Shown piece by piece: positions 13,270-26,716 of a stretch of DNA of 64,000 nucleotides. The stretch covers positions 578,549 through 642,548 of the forward strand of contig CM021313.1 in NCBI GenBank assembly GCA_010645155.1, read 5' to 3'. A program made the translations under genes and the position numbers. Positions within the stretch are counted from its first letter, which is position 1. The number at the start of each line of letters is the position of its first letter. A model generated the notes under the pieces. That model was given only the letters and a program-made list of their open reading frames with translations. It ran no database searches and had not been told where the DNA came from. The stretch comes from Tigriopus japonicus. Its lineage: Eukaryota > Arthropoda > Copepoda > Harpacticoida > Harpacticidae.

Positions 13270-14566
13270 TTTTTCTCGATTTGTGACCACGAAGTTGTCT
13301 TTTGCACTTTGGATGCCATGCCAGACATTTTTTTCAATCATTTCCAGTGAGTGCCTATTCTATGTTAAATTGGTATTATACAAAACTAAAATAGTCACGA
13401 TTCCTCGAATCGAAAAGACGACTGACCAGACTCAAGTATGATGAGAAGAACAATCTAGGATCTTGTCATGGTCTTTGCTTATTTCAGACGGATGAATTCT
13501 TGATAGATTTCCCAGATCGAAAAATCCAGACATATCAGAAGGCATCAAAGTGATCGCCCACAGATTGATATCTGGACATTGAAATTTGAGTCATGGAGAT
13601 CCTCTCAAGATACAAACTAGCAGGATAAGAATGAAGTGGCGGGACGTACATCATCCTAGTCATGAATTTTCTTCGAGCGCCCAAAAGCGGATATTCATAA
13701 CGCCAAACAATATAGATGAAACTTGCGTCAAAGGCTATTTAACACCATAGTTCTTAAACCAGGTCACAGTAAATTAACCAAAATAGGACAAAATGTGGAC
13801 AAACCTTTGGGTGAAGTCCAAACTAATACTATATTCTTCTCGCTCTGAACAAAGTTATGGTAAGAAGAGCTTGAAAGTGACAGAAAGAGCCATTTACGCA
13901 CATCCACATAAGTCTTGGAAACGCAACGATAATTCTTCCTTATCTTAATAGGACTTCTGGTGAAGGAGTATTTTGATAACAAATTGAGATCGAATACTGA
14001 TTTACTCCAACTGCCATTGCAAACATTCTCGTATAATCTAATTCATTATCATTGTTGGGATGAAATCACCGATAAAATCCATTTCAAGAGCTAAATTTGG
14101 ACTTTGAAAATCGAAATCCTCAGATTTTAGAAACGGACTCAATCGGGTTCAAATCCATTACTATGAAAGGGCAGGTCGTCGTGGTTTAGATAAGAATACA
14201 CCAGTCAAAGTCCAACGAAGTTGGTTGTCCTGTCTCTTTCCCATGAGGAGATGACCAACTCCTTGCATCCGTGCCTTGACTAATAATCACAAACGCTATT
14301 AGGTGCAATCTACAAAATTTAAACCGTCTGTTAGTCTCCCCGATGAGCCTCATGCCAGCACAATCAGGTCCTGTTTATCTAATAGATCTAGTCGGGTGTC
14401 TCAAATCCGTCTCAATTTCGTCGTTTTATTGACTGCCTGACCCCCACGAGATTTACAGCCTAGCCAGCAGCATTCGGCTCAGCTGTCATTCAAAATGTCC
14501 AAGATTAAAGACTTGTCTCCCTCTCTATCTCGAACGCATCACTGTCATCAAGCCGAAGCCAAAAGG

Positions 14567-14608
14567 CACCAACCAACCAACCAACCAACCAACCAACCAA
14601 CCAACCAG
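14567..14608. repeat. (ACCA)n microsatellite
   Basis: About ten tandem ACCA units with one terminal interruption. Simple repeat. Confidence 0.95.
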
Positions 14609-17600
14609 CCTCAGCCAACTTTGAGTTTGAGCTCGTTTGAGTTCTGGCGACAAGCTAACCACATGAGTCGAACTTCCAAACGAGTCAGTCCCCGAGTCTC
14701 TCTGAATCCCTACCTTCTTTCCACTGAACTGACGAACGAGGGGAGGACTACATGATTACATTTGACATGTTGGGTAGAGTAGTAGTAGTAGTACTGGTAG
14801 GAGTAAGAGTAGGTGGTGGTGTTATTGGATTCCATGTCAAATGTCACATGCGAACGCAATCCGACCAATAAAACCTTGAAATATTGAATGCTAAATGAAT
14901 ATTCATGACTGCCCAAAAAGTCTTCTCTTCTCTGAGTGGGTCCGGCATTAAGTAGACGTGATGGGTGAAGGAAGGGCTCAAAGCAGCTAACCATATCGCC
15001 GCTTATGAAAATAGTTCTGTATGTTGATTTTATCGGAGGTCATACGTATTCAAGGCAAGAGGGAAGCAAACATGATGCGGTCAAACGCCCTGAGAGGCAG
15101 AATCTCGGCCCTCGTAATGATACCAAATGAACACCTACTGGGACCTTTCATCCGTGCCTTATGCATGCTTATGGGGTCATTATGTACCCCTCTAGAGAAG
15201 AACATTCAGCATGCAAGTCTGCGAAGAAGTTATAATGCAACTTTGGACGACGCGCAAAAGTTTTTTTCCCACTTAAGAATGAAGGAATCACTCGAGATTC
15301 GAGAAGTTTGCGACCAAGTCCGCTGCGGTGAAGAATAAAGCCACCGAGCGAGTGGCCGATTTGGTCCCTCGATGTGCGGGCTAATTGTGAAAGTTTTTGG
15401 TCATCTAAATTAATTGGAAAGAAAGAAGGAGGGGAGCCTTGCGTTTTGGAAAAAGGAAATGGCGAAAAGACGATGATGTTGGCTGGACTCTGCGTTTTTC
15501 CTTCCTTTTTTAGAGGACTGTTGTAAACTATGAGCGACGATCGTAAAAAATGGAGATCACGAGGCAAAATGTGCAAAAATCTCAGCAAGGAAATTAGAGA
15601 ACATCGATCATCGCTGCCAGAGTAAAGTCTTCTGCGTGAGTGAAATACTTTGTAGTGAGTGTCGCTTGGAAAGTCTGGAAAGTGAGTGAAGAGGAAGCTC
15701 ATTCCATTCAATGATTTCCGCCTCAAATTGTTCAAGATCTTGTCGTCACCTCAGAAACGAGAAACTACCAGGTTCTTTACCAGAGATCTCCCCTACTTGG
15801 TATGTATCCTGCCTGCTATTGTGTTTTGTTCGCATCCAACCATCTACCTTTGAGAGAGGCAGGGCTTGTAATGCTCGGCAGGCGTGCAAAAATTCCCAAC
15901 ATCATGAAATCCTCAAAATTGCAAGATTGTTCTATCAATTGCAAAGAGCTAAAAGCCCTTTTTCGTTGATGTAATTGTCATGTCTCGTGTCAACTTTTGG
16001 GCGGCCTTTACGAGGGAGAAAGCAAAGAAAAAAGGGGCCTTCAAAGTTCGTTGGTTTGCATACGGCCAGATGCCGACAAGAAAGTTCCCTATGGAACTGT
16101 CACTTCTCAGATGCCCATCAACTCCACCATAGCACAACAAGAGGCTCTCTCTATCTTTTGACTCAGACTCAACGAGAGAATGATGTCACTTTCAAGAGGG
16201 AATGGGTGCCCTCTACGTACCACATTCTACCTATTGTATTGTTCACCACTCAGACTTCAAGCGAGACTTTGAAAAGGCTCATGATTATCATTCCCAAGTC
16301 GGTGTGTGACAATGCATAAATACAATTCTATCTGAGTATTCAATCAAAACATCCACTACTGTACGTATAGTACGAGGACTCTCTCTTTGAAGCACCTGCC
16401 ATATCAAGAAATGCTTCAGGAATTTTCCTTCCTGTCTTACAAGAGTGAGTGTGGTGTGTGTATATGTAGAAAGTAAAATTTGCACAGTAGGTCGTTGTAA
16501 ATATTCCACCTCTCAGATGAGTTCAATGAAAGAGACCATTGTCAATCAGCAGCGAGTGGAGTTCATGGAATTTTGAACTTTCTTAACGAGACGGAATCGT
16601 CCGTGGCCGAAAAGGCACACACTCTCAGGTTCACACTGTGACAGGAAAATTTTGAACCAGACACTTCCTATTTTTGGGCGTATTCGTTTTTGTAAAGGAA
16701 GGCCAAATTGTCAAACCAAGGGTGAATCTTAAAAATCATGATCAACCACTTCCCTTAATCATGTTGATTAAAAAAAATTCGCTAGCGTTCCAAATTAACG
16801 GAATTATGAGAAATGGCTCAAATATGGTTGAATGGGATCACTTTGACTACCCCCATTTAATGGCTAGAATAAGATTAGACTCGATTTGGGCAAAAAAAAA
16901 TTTTTTTTAAATGACTTCATATGCTGATAAATAATACTAAGCATTAAGTGGTTGGAATTTGGAAATGCATGCATATTTGAAGGTGTGGGTATGTTATGAA
17001 CAAACTTTGTGAAAGCTTTCATGCATATACGTATATGGTTGTTGCTTCCACTACAAGCTGAGACAAGGCTTTGAATTATTTGCTATGTGATATGAGATGC
17101 TTAGCTATGATTTAGTTTATATACCGGTTTTAACTAAGCCCAGAGTTAGATAGTTTGTACAACTAACGAGAAACAAAGGAAAAGCTATGTAAGACCAATG
17201 CGGTACCAAATATTTGTTAATGGAATAAATTGGTAATAAAAATGAATAAAGGTAGCGAAGTTCCATGGGCTCCTGTTTTTCTTGTCACACTGTAAAAGTG
17301 GAAAAGATGCACGTTGCTCTTCTTCCCACGTTCTTCAATCTTGTCCAATCCAAGTTGTCCCTAAATGGGTGAAGAGCCTTTTAGAGGGCGTTTTTTTCAA
17401 GAGCAGACTCGGTTTCATTTCACAAAAAAATGCACAAATTAGCTCGTCACATCCTAACAAGACACCAAAAATCTAATCCTTGTCAAGACATATACATGTC
17501 AAAATCGGGAGGAAGAGGCTGCAAAGAATGGGATTGTCAGCCAGTCCTTTGGAGGAAATTCTCCAGACATTCCAAAACGTTTCCCTGACATTAATTTGCA

Positions 17601-20600
17601 AAGAGTTTTCGATCCATCGGATGTTTTGACGTCAATTGATGACCTAAGGAGAACCTGTACTCTAGTGAGGACCATTTAAAGAAATTGACCATCAGGATGC
17701 CAGGTATGCCCATTTCTGAAACAATTTGGATGTATGGGCGAAAGATTGAGATCACTTCAAAATTGGCCTCGTGCTCGGTGGACCGGCTTTTAAACGGCAA
17801 TAAAGATTCAGCTTTTTCCGTGTAAAACATTGAAACACCATCCAGGTCATGATGCCAAGTCATGATTCCACTCCCAAGATCCTCAATCACTTGCATTCAT
17901 GTTTTCAAGAGGAGACTTGGCATCTTTTACTTTGGGAGGAGGTATTTCTACCCAAAAAGAGACGAATAAAAAAAAAAAAGATTCTTGGGTCTCGTGGTTG
18001 GGTGAATAATTGCAAAATTCTAGCTGAGAAGTATGAATGAATATACTGTATGTGTAATGAATGATGTTTCGTAATTGTGAATAAAACTATCTCGTTCAGT
18101 GGTACGGTATTAAGTACCAAATGAGGTAGGGGCCGACAATTATTTATTCAAATTAAAGATCGTCACAACAAGCACTTACGCGCCAACTAATGTGTTCAAT
18201 CATTAGCGAGCCATCATTTTTTCTCGCAGAGTTTATGACTACCTTCTTCGACACCATCGCGTCTGAAAGACTTTGAAGGCAAGAAGAACCTATTGAAGAT
18301 GTTCGAAAGGCATCATTCTTCAATGACTATTTTGCATGTAGTGCTACGTAAGGTGTAGAAGACGATGAACGAGGTGCCTGAGAAGGTACTGTGCATCTAA
18401 GATGACCGCAGCAATCTTCATTGATTGGCAAAGCCTTTCAAATTAGCACCTCAAATGGTTTTACAGCCTACCTGACCAATCCACCTTTTGAAGCCTAGGC
18501 CGGGAAATGAATTGAAAAGCGTTAATTTATAACATGTTCTGCACTCAAGTCATGCATGGATGAAACCCAACACGTTCGGTCGGCTGTACTTTGTTTCTCA
18601 GAGACCCTATTTTACAAATGTTTTTTGAACATGCGGACATTTCATTAACATGTCCTGCTTGTCGCTGCACTTTATCTCAGCCATGTTCATTAAAGGGTTG
18701 TGGTTGCATTTTGCACAATTCGTGGTTAAAAAAGGCATCTGGAGATGGCTGGACTCTTCTTCCTTGAGAACTCGTTCAGCAGATAAACTTATTGCGAATT
18801 CTACCACAACCAATTGGGAACATATCCGTTTTTGTCAGACCCATGTTGAGTTAGCTTTTGGGAGGTCTGAAAACTTGTCAGAATTTCAACCCTGTACTTG
18901 TGAAAGGCCTGCGGCTTTTCAGACAGACATTCGTACCGGCTTTACTCCCTCCCGCAGAAGATCATTTCATTTTCTCGTGAACCATTTCAAGTATTTTCGG
19001 CCTCGAATGAATCATGATATGCCAGCTTACCTGCGCTTAAAATTATCGTCTTTTCGATTTTACAGCTTTTCAAACATCTGTTCTTCAAATCAGTTCGAGG
19101 GCAATGCTTGAAATCACAAGCTGTGTTGTACTTCTACTGTATCCAGAGCATCCAGATCACTTTGAATGGCAAAGACACAAAAAATTGCCGAGTAGCGTAA
19201 AGGCGTTAGGTATCACTTGCACACTTCAACTTCGTAACCGATTCAATTCAAAGCAAACCGCAAAGTCCACTAAAGAGTCCTTGATTTCCGTCCCTCAGTT
19301 CTCGCTCATTGAACGAATCATGTATTATTGGTTATTGGTTAATTTTCTTGTCAACACAACAAATTAACCATGCACTCCGTTGATCTCGGTTGCACGTTCG
19401 TTCTTTTCCTACAGAAGAGGACGTAACGTCCGCACGCAGGAGAGAAGTTCTCCCGTTCACCACTCAAACGCGACTGAAAACCTGTTGAAGCTAGGAAAAC
19501 AATTCGACACCGCCGGAAAAAAGAGAGAGTGATCATTGGCTGCTTCCCGGCCCTAACTTGGGGCTCTTGTGGTGTTTTGCGGGTTGTGCCCCACCGTGCG
19601 GCATGAAATGGCGACGTTCGACGATCAAAATTCACATCATCATCATCATTAACATGAACAACATCGTCATCCTTACCCTTCCATGAAGATGACACTTGGC
19701 GCTTCTTTTGGCAACTGGAATGGCATTCACTGCAATGGGCATCTAACCATGGGAAAGAACATGATACACTTAGCACCTTTGTCGGTGCAAAAAGTGGAAT
19801 CCCGGAGGTGATAATAAAGTAGTCTCAATGCTATCTTTGCCAAAACAATCAGAGCGAGCGGTAAACAATATACAACAATAGACGAACGCTATTAAAACGT
19901 GTTTGTTCAAAATAAGTTGGGTGAAATAGACTGGGCATTGCATGGTTGCCATTTCGTGAGGATAGCACAAAACGAGCTTGAATTTCTGCCGAGAACTCTC
20001 TCTCTCAGGCAATCAAACTTGCATTATCTTCGAATTCAACACGCAACTGCCTTACCAAGTCGTTGTCGTCGTCAATAATTGGATAAACTAACGATTCAGC
20101 TCACAAACGAAGTATCTTTGATATTGGCAAGAACCTTACCTTGTGAGATTTCCTTCAGTCTCAGCTTTTTCCAAGGTTATGTTACTAGTCGTTCCTCAAA
20201 ATCGATGTTCAGATATTTGGTAGAAGATATGGATTCCGGGAAATATGTGGTAAAATAAAACATCCAATTAAGCATTAGAAGTCGAAGAACAAAAAATTCA
20301 GTTTCATTCTAAAAAGGCTTCAGGATAGCCAAATTCGCTTTCCCTTTTAAGGTACTCAAATGACAGAGGATTGTCACTTTCAGGTGTGTGAATAAATGTT
20401 TTTGCGATATGCAAGTCTTCTAGTAATAACATGCTCTGCATGATCATCTCTCGCTCTGCGTTTTTTTCAGACAACATTTCACATTGTAAGACAGGGTGGT
20501 CAAAAAGTCCACCCTCTGTAGAACTAGAGTCTACGCTGTGAAAAGATTTAGCTCACCCTGTGTCCAATAGTGGCTAAGATTCTTCACGACCCAGGTCAGA

Positions 20601-21627
20601 GGAAGTTCAAGTCTGATAGCTGGGTTTCAATTCGCAATTTGCCATTTTACAACCCTTGAGAAATCGCCCTTGACTCCCCAATTTGACACTGTGATAAATG
20701 ACACAGCCCCAATTTGAACGACCTTACTCAGAAGCTAGATCGGATGACAAGTTTGGTTTGCTTCCTGTCAGTTCAAAACCTGGCACAAAAAAGGCATGCA
20801 ACATATTCTATATATATAGCATAGTCAACCGCAAAATTCGTTACAGTGCAGGTCTGAATCCATAGCGTCGCAAAATGCATCACCGATTCCGAGAACAACC
20901 CATAAAATGAATCGCAAAAGCAGATTGATTGGATGCACGAAAAAGATCTTCAACTCGATGGGTTTCTCTTCTTATCTTTGGAATGCATTTCTGAACTAAT
21001 GTTTCTTGATCTCAAGGAAATGTTTCCCTAATCATTCGATGGACTGTTCCATCTACGGCACTCCGCTCTGTCTGATCATGGGTCTCAATTCGCTTTTCTT
21101 GTCCAAAGTAGTAGCCATGCTTGGCAGTTTATTTCAATCTTAGTGATCTTATTTTTGAATGAAATCGCCTATTCTAATTTTTTGTCGATTGTCGATGACT
21201 TCACAATATGCAAATTAACAATGTCTTCTGAACAATGGGCACTTTCTCTACTCAATACTCACAACAGTCACATCTCAACAATTGGATGATTGTGCGGAAA
21301 TGAAGCCTTCAAGTATTGGTCTACTACTCTTTTGGCTTCAGTTCAGGGGCTCTATAACCTTTTCAAACCAATGCTTTGATCACACATGGCGAAGAAAAAA
21401 CATATTTTCCGACCAATGAAAACTTTTGGGGCCAGAAGTGGGGTAGAATGTCATCTCATTAAAGCAATTTTCAAAGTCTTACAAAGGAGGAAATTGACAA
21501 AATGATGAAAGAAAGCTGCTTTGAACATATAAAATGTGAATCGTAGACTTTTAAGCATTTTTTTTGGGGTTTTTAAGCAAATAGACCTAGACTGACAAAA
21601 AGGGCCAAGCGGTGATGTTTTGAACCG

Positions 21628-21933
21628 TCAGAATTGAATTGGCAGAACTATCGCAGATGTCACAAATGAAGGACTTGGAAGGAATGATTTCAAATAATGT
21701 GCTTTTGGTCCCTCAAGTCTGACATCTTTTTTGTACGTACCACTTTTAATCACACTAGATCGCAACCATTTGATTAATTTGCATTGATTCTTGTTGTCTT
21801 GGATGTGGTTTAATATTTCTTTTTCGTTAGGAAAAAGCTTGTTTCGAAAAAACATCTGATTTGTTGGTATTTTTATTCCATGACGTTTTGGTTGTATATT
21901 GTTAACTGCGAAGTCAACTTGACAAATAGCCAA
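21628..21933 (-). other. Open frame of 101 codons, possible transposon fragment
   Basis: A Lys/Asn-rich minus-strand frame (FFRNKLFPNEKEILNHIQDN) reads more like protein than its neighbours. It has no initiator context, splice context or recognised domain. It could be a remnant of a mobile element or chance in AT-rich DNA. Confidence 0.2.
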
Positions 21934-23219
21934 TCTGTTTTCAATTATTAAATGTCATGGCAACAAATAGGTTGCCATCAGTTTTTCACTTTTGTAGGAA
22001 GAGGTTTGTTTGAATTTTGCAAGATACCATAAAAAAGGTTCATTTCCTAAGCATCATCCTCAAGTGTGATGGTTTCATGTAAACTAAGTTATGAAATATC
22101 GTATTCTCAAGCTTAAACGGCAAAATTCAAAAATGACTTAACAGGTCTTCAAAGGGCCAAAACAAATGGCCAAGGCCTTGGCAAAAAGCCTCTTCCGTTT
22201 AAATACATAACCGGCTACTCCAAGTTTGGGTAGTCATTGATCATTATAAGACCATTCTACTGTTTTGGAATAAAGATTCTTTACGTTTGAATAGTAAGAT
22301 GAAGTCTGACCAAGTTCAGTATCAAATGAGAAGGGAGCTAAGAATCATGGGGTATTGGGCGGTCCATTCAGATTGATTTGACTTTCAAAACTTTTCACCT
22401 ACGTTCATGCCTTTGACATTGGACAGGAGATTCAATTTGCATACAACTAGAGATTTGAATTAAGAATCCGTGGAATGTGGACTGAGATACTAAGCATGAA
22501 ACATATCACTTGTTTTTTGCAGAAGAACACAATTGATTCATATCCAACGGAAATCATAAATTTCATTGCTAGCCTTTTCGTCGAATAGTCAGTCATTCTT
22601 GATTGGTCCCATCGGGACCCACCCTCATCTATAGGGCTTCAAAAGTATGCACAAAACTATTTATACGCATAGATATAAATGCCAAATCAAGTATTTTGCA
22701 TCAAGACAAGCAATAAAAAAAGATCGATTGAAATCAAAATCATGCAAAATTGAAAACCCTAAATTTTAGTCCGAATTTATTTCAGTAACATGATACAGTT
22801 TTATGACATTATGTTGTTTGATTTCATAGTTTCATGCTTGATGGATGGAGCAATCTCCCGAGTTGTTTTTTAAGGGCCATCTTGTTGGGCTTTGCATATT
22901 TTCTTTTTGCAATTTGAATTTAAGAGCCTTAACTTTTGATTTAATAGTATCTTGAGTGGAATTTGTTGAAAATTAAGGTATTGGCAGTTTGGAAATGCTT
23001 TTCAACTTCGCGCGAATTTCCCCATTTCAGCCCAATATTTATTGGTCACAGAAGCCTCTAAAATGGCCTGTCAAGGTCGTTTTAGAATCTACTTTCCTAA
23101 ATCATCTTCTCAGAAGTAGGTGTTATCTCACTGTTAGTAAATGTTTTTTTTTTCTTTTACTATCTCTTTATGACAAGAGGGGGGTTGTTTCTTGGTCTAA
23201 AATAGCGCGAGGCTCGAGA

Positions 23220-24118
23220 TGGAATTATTATGGCGACCAAACATTTTCAGCTTTTTGCCTGAACCCCAAGAGACTTTCCGCAAGGTACTCAACCAATGTA
23301 CGTCCGTAGCAGGGTACCCTTGGTGGTTGGCCATATCTCTGAGAAATGGCTTGGGTGAATATTTCAAGGAAAATGAGCACACTTTTGTTCCATCTCATCG
23401 CCAGAACCATCCATTCCAATGGGTCTCGCGACAGTTTGCATTCAAAATTAGGTACGCACCATTTTAGGTATCCTTGTAAGTTCGCCCTTCAGAAGAAACC
23501 ATGAAAAGGCCGCTGTATGCAACGGAAGGTTCTTGAAAGGGTTCTTTTCAAGGCAAGTCATCAGTGATGTTAATACCTTGCACTAAATTGCATCAAGGCT
23601 CAAAATCGTATTGCGAAGTTAGTATTGTAAAAGAATAAAATTTAATTTGCATTTGGTGCAACAAAGAGATTTTGAAATCATTGTCCTCGTATTTAAGATT
23701 GTTCTAAATTTTACGATCCTTTAGTTTTTGTTCAACTTCAAAGACGATCACTGCGTTAACCACAAGTTGTTCCTGGAATGGAACAACGTCCCTTGGTATA
23801 CCAAATATCCAAGCGAGGTTCATGTTTCCCACAACCTCAAGCTTTAATCAAGCATGGTTTCTCCAACAACGTGTGGTAATTAAGAGCGTTCATGCATTAA
23901 AAAACTATCCTGATACTCAAGGCCTCAATTATCTCGTTAATGATTACAGAGCTTCACGATGGATGATTCAAAAAAGGAAACGCAGAATTTCTTCTCCAAT
24001 TGGTCATTTCGAATTTGTACGACAAACTTTAATGCATTTCCAAACCTTGTTCCTTCTCAAACTTGATAAGCTAACAAATGAAGGACTCCAGCCTATCGAA
24101 CCGAGAGCCCGTGTTTAA
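23220..24118 (+). pseudogene. Protein-like segments, possible broken gene
   Basis: Three protein-like pieces follow each other in plus orientation. The first is 23220-23453, with Trp/Pro-rich text (AGYPWWLAISLRNGLGEYF) ending at a plausible donor ATTAG|GTACGC. The second is about 23728-23846 (HKLFLEWNNVPWYTKYPSEV), ending in TAA. The third, in another frame, is about 23850-24118 (ALKNYPDTQGLNYLVNDYRA), ending in TAA. The frame change between the last two without a clear intron suggests a frameshifted pseudogene. No family was recognised. Confidence 0.3.
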
Positions 24119-24347
24119 ACAAGGAAAACATGTTGCACATTGGTTGTGATTAGATCACACTTTAGTCCCACCTTCAAAACTTATCATTGTGTAGCACAAA
24201 GTACCATATGACCGGGAGGTTACCGTACTGATGCAGCTCCCAAAATTGCACCCGGAGACAAAAGTTGAGGTTATTTTCGAACTTACCTATTTTTAAAAAT
24301 TGAACACATAAGGACAGAATTTTTGTGTAGGTAAGCTCAAAGGTTGC

Positions 24348-24429
24348 ACATCTTTTCTATTTTAGAAGTTGCGCTTGAAGGACTTCATACATCTTTTCTA
24401 TTTTAGTAGTTGTGCTTGAAGGACTCTGT
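24348..24429. repeat. 41-bp tandem duplication
   Basis: Two adjacent copies of a unit beginning ACATCTTTTCTATTTTAG differ at a few positions. No coding role is seen. Confidence 0.85.
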
Positions 24430-24499
24430 ATGGCTCAAAGCCAAACGTTGAAAATCTTAAACATATTGTAAATGCCATGTTTATGCTTTGGATGACTTC

Positions 24500-24554
24500 A
24501 AAGGGCCTTTCTTTAAAGGCCCTTTATCTTAAAGCATGATTTTTGCTTTAAGAT
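24500..24554. repeat. Two adjacent hairpins
   Basis: AAAGGGCCTTT and its complement are separated by a few bases at 24500-24525. ATCTTAAAGCA and TGCTTTAAGAT pair at 24526-24554. They are probably a fragment of an inverted-repeat element. Confidence 0.6.
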
Positions 24555-25652
24555 ATGAAGCGTGATGATTGTTCAACATTTCCAACAAAAAAAATACAAT
24601 ACTTAGGACCCTGAGAATTTAAAACAAAGTATTTTTTTTTAAATTTGAGTACGTTTAATGTTTTATACATTTCCTAACACCAGAGCAACTTAAAATTTAC
24701 ATGGGACTGGTCTGTAGGTTCCACGAGTTCAAAACTACATTGTATATTGCTCTCCCATTTTGTTTTGGTAAAATGATTATTTTCAGCATGATTTATGATC
24801 AGCAGTAGTTGGGAGGTGGAACTTATGGATGTATAACTAAAAACCTATTCTAATTTTAGTTGGCGTGATCCCCCATGTGATGAAGGCGGTGAGTACTGAA
24901 CTCTCGAATTGAACTCTCGCAAAAAAAGAATCCTTCAAATGCAAAACTCGAGGATGGCCCCAAGTTCCATTATTGTGGACTCGATAGCTCTAGGACCCAC
25001 CAAAAACTTACTAACTAACACCCATGTTTGTGAAACGGCCCAAGAATTCAGACCCATAATTTTAACGATATACCGTGTGTATTACAGTTTTATTGAATAT
25101 AAGTTTTCCCTGTTGGAGTCCAAGGGCAAGAATGAGCTCATGGCATCGATGAGATAATTGGGACGGTTGGCGTAGTGCCTTGTACAGTATTTGTCCCCCA
25201 AAAAGAGGAGGTCAGGAATTTGAGTTGGAATGGATTGTTTGGTAGCCTAGGATGTCTAGTGTCCAGGGGTTGGCCAAAAGCAGAAATCATAAGCTCATCA
25301 TGATCATGAGGCTCGTAGCCTCAATTAGCCCTAAAACTGTCACTGTTCATGTTATGAAAACGGTAAAGTCTACACTTGACCCGTCAACCGTGTATTAGAA
25401 ATAGTGACGGTTTTTACCCTGCAAGGTCCTTTGGAAATCATTTTACCAACATGTATGAATGGCTATGATAGAGCGAAAAGCTGTCGTAGTACTAGTGGCC
25501 TCTTATACGTAGACATCGTCTTTGGGATTTGGCCTCTCTATACTCGACTCCCAAGAGGGCCATTTGTCAAGGCAAACTTTTTCCTCATGTCGTGGAAGTC
25601 ACCACTAACCAGGGTGGGCATTTTTCGACATCGAGAGCATTTTGGACACCCT

Positions 25653-25790
25653 AGTGTCCAAAAGTGTCCAAAAGTGTCCAAAAGTGTCCAAAAGTGTCCA
25701 AAAGTGTCCAAAAATCCCCAGAAGGTGTCCAAAAATCCCCAGAGGGTGTCCAAAAATCCCCAAAAGATGTCCATAAGTGTCCAAAAGTCC
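25653..25790. repeat. GTGTCCAAAA decamer array, left subterminal
   Basis: Tandem decamers, then 18-bp variants with an inserted ATCCCCA-type spacer. It reads through as low-complexity peptide on both strands, which is a by-product and not a gene. It probably provides clustered binding sites for a transposase. Confidence 0.85.
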
Positions 25791-26637
25791 AACAAACGTA
25801 TAAGAAAGTTGTACAAATCAGACGAAAAACCAGTTACACTACATAAGTAATTGAATTCTAAAGAATGCATGGTTGTGTACTTAAACAAAAATAGTTCTAT
25901 TAATGGGAACATTATTTGGAGAAATAAACTTTGCCATGATAACTTGTTAATAACTTGTTAAAAAAAATAAATGTTTTGTTTATACAATATGGTAAAATGT
26001 GTGTAACTGTTCAAAATGTTTCAAGATATACATTTTATTTCCTCATCTGTAAACAAGAGTCTTGTCTTTTTTAATAGTAAAACAACACTGCTTTAATTCT
26101 TTGGCAAAAGCATTATAATACCCACATTGCAATCTGATATCAGTTTGAGTGTGCTTTATTATAGTTAACATTTTTTGGACAGTCAGGTCAAAAGACTTCT
26201 TGCCTCTTGGATGGGAAACACTTGCAACAATGATAAACTTTGGAATATAAATCAAAATACTAAGTAACCTTCTCTTGTCACAAATCAAGACACAATTAGC
26301 TTTAAAATGTACTCGCATACTATGTTTAACATGAAGTGTGGTGTGAGCGTGTTATTAGTAGTCCCAGTCTCACATTCGTTTGTTCGTTCATTCCTTCAGT
26401 CGATCATTCTTTCCCACATTTTGGACGATGCTCGGTGGTCAAATGAAAAGAGTGGAAAGTTCAAATGTCCAGTTTGGCCTTCAAGTTATTGGCTCATTTA
26501 ATGTATTAAGTGTAAGTTTCTTATGCTGAATTGACTTATTCTTGCTTAGATTTCGTCAAGTGACGTTTATTTTGGAGAGAAAATTTGTAGAATGTTATTC
26601 TAAAAATGTTTTTAACCATTATTTTTCGAATTACTAT

Positions 26638-26716
26638 TTTTGGACACTTTTGGACACTCCTATTTTTGGACAGCCTTATTTTTGGACACTTTTGGACACC
26701 TTTTGGACAGGGGTGG
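26638..26716. repeat. TTTTGGACAC repeats, right subterminal
   Basis: Several copies of the inverse complement of the left-end decamer, irregularly spaced, just inside the right terminus of the hAT-type element. Confidence 0.85.

Larger units (their letters stand above)
11194..25609. other. Presumed large intron, second part: no confident gene
   Basis: About 14 kb of AT-rich DNA lacking a recognisable conserved gene. It contains a (ACCA)n microsatellite at 14567-14608, a protein-like but broken stretch at 12850-13269, another at 23220-24118, a 41-bp tandem duplication at 24348-24429 and two adjacent hairpins at 24500-24554. A 101-codon minus frame (21628-21933) is rich in Lys/Asn/Ile and could be an eroded transposon fragment. 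Nothing else is supported. Confidence 0.4.

Noticed and set aside
14120..14170. GGTTCAAATCC text resembling a tRNA T-loop
   Set aside because: No matching acceptor stem, anticodon arm or A-box at the right distance.
15169..15735. 188-codon open frame on the minus strand
   Set aside because: No domain, no splice context and Ser/Leu/Phe-rich composition typical of chance frames. A shorter plus-strand frame overlaps it. Not enough to call a gene.
18650..19111. 153-codon plus-strand frame
   Set aside because: No family resemblance and no supporting promoter, splice or polyadenylation context.
19351..19776. 141-codon minus-strand frame with an Asp-rich stretch
   Set aside because: The Asp run comes from a short ATG/GAT-type repeat. 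No domain and no consistent splice sites linking to the neighbouring gene.
20470..20800. ACAGGGTGGTCAAAAAGT motif resembling a mariner end
   Set aside because: No matching inverse end or TA-flanked partner found nearby; only a 7-bp local stem.
25653..25790. Regularly spaced short repeats that could suggest a CRISPR array
   Set aside because: Animal nuclear DNA; the repeats are 10-18 bp without unique spacers and lie inside a transposon terminus.
25404..25912. Open frames on both strands reading as repeated VSKSVQKCPK / FWTLLDTFGH peptides
   Set aside because: Produced by the GTGTCCAAAA decamer array at the transposon end; open on both strands because the repeat lacks stops.
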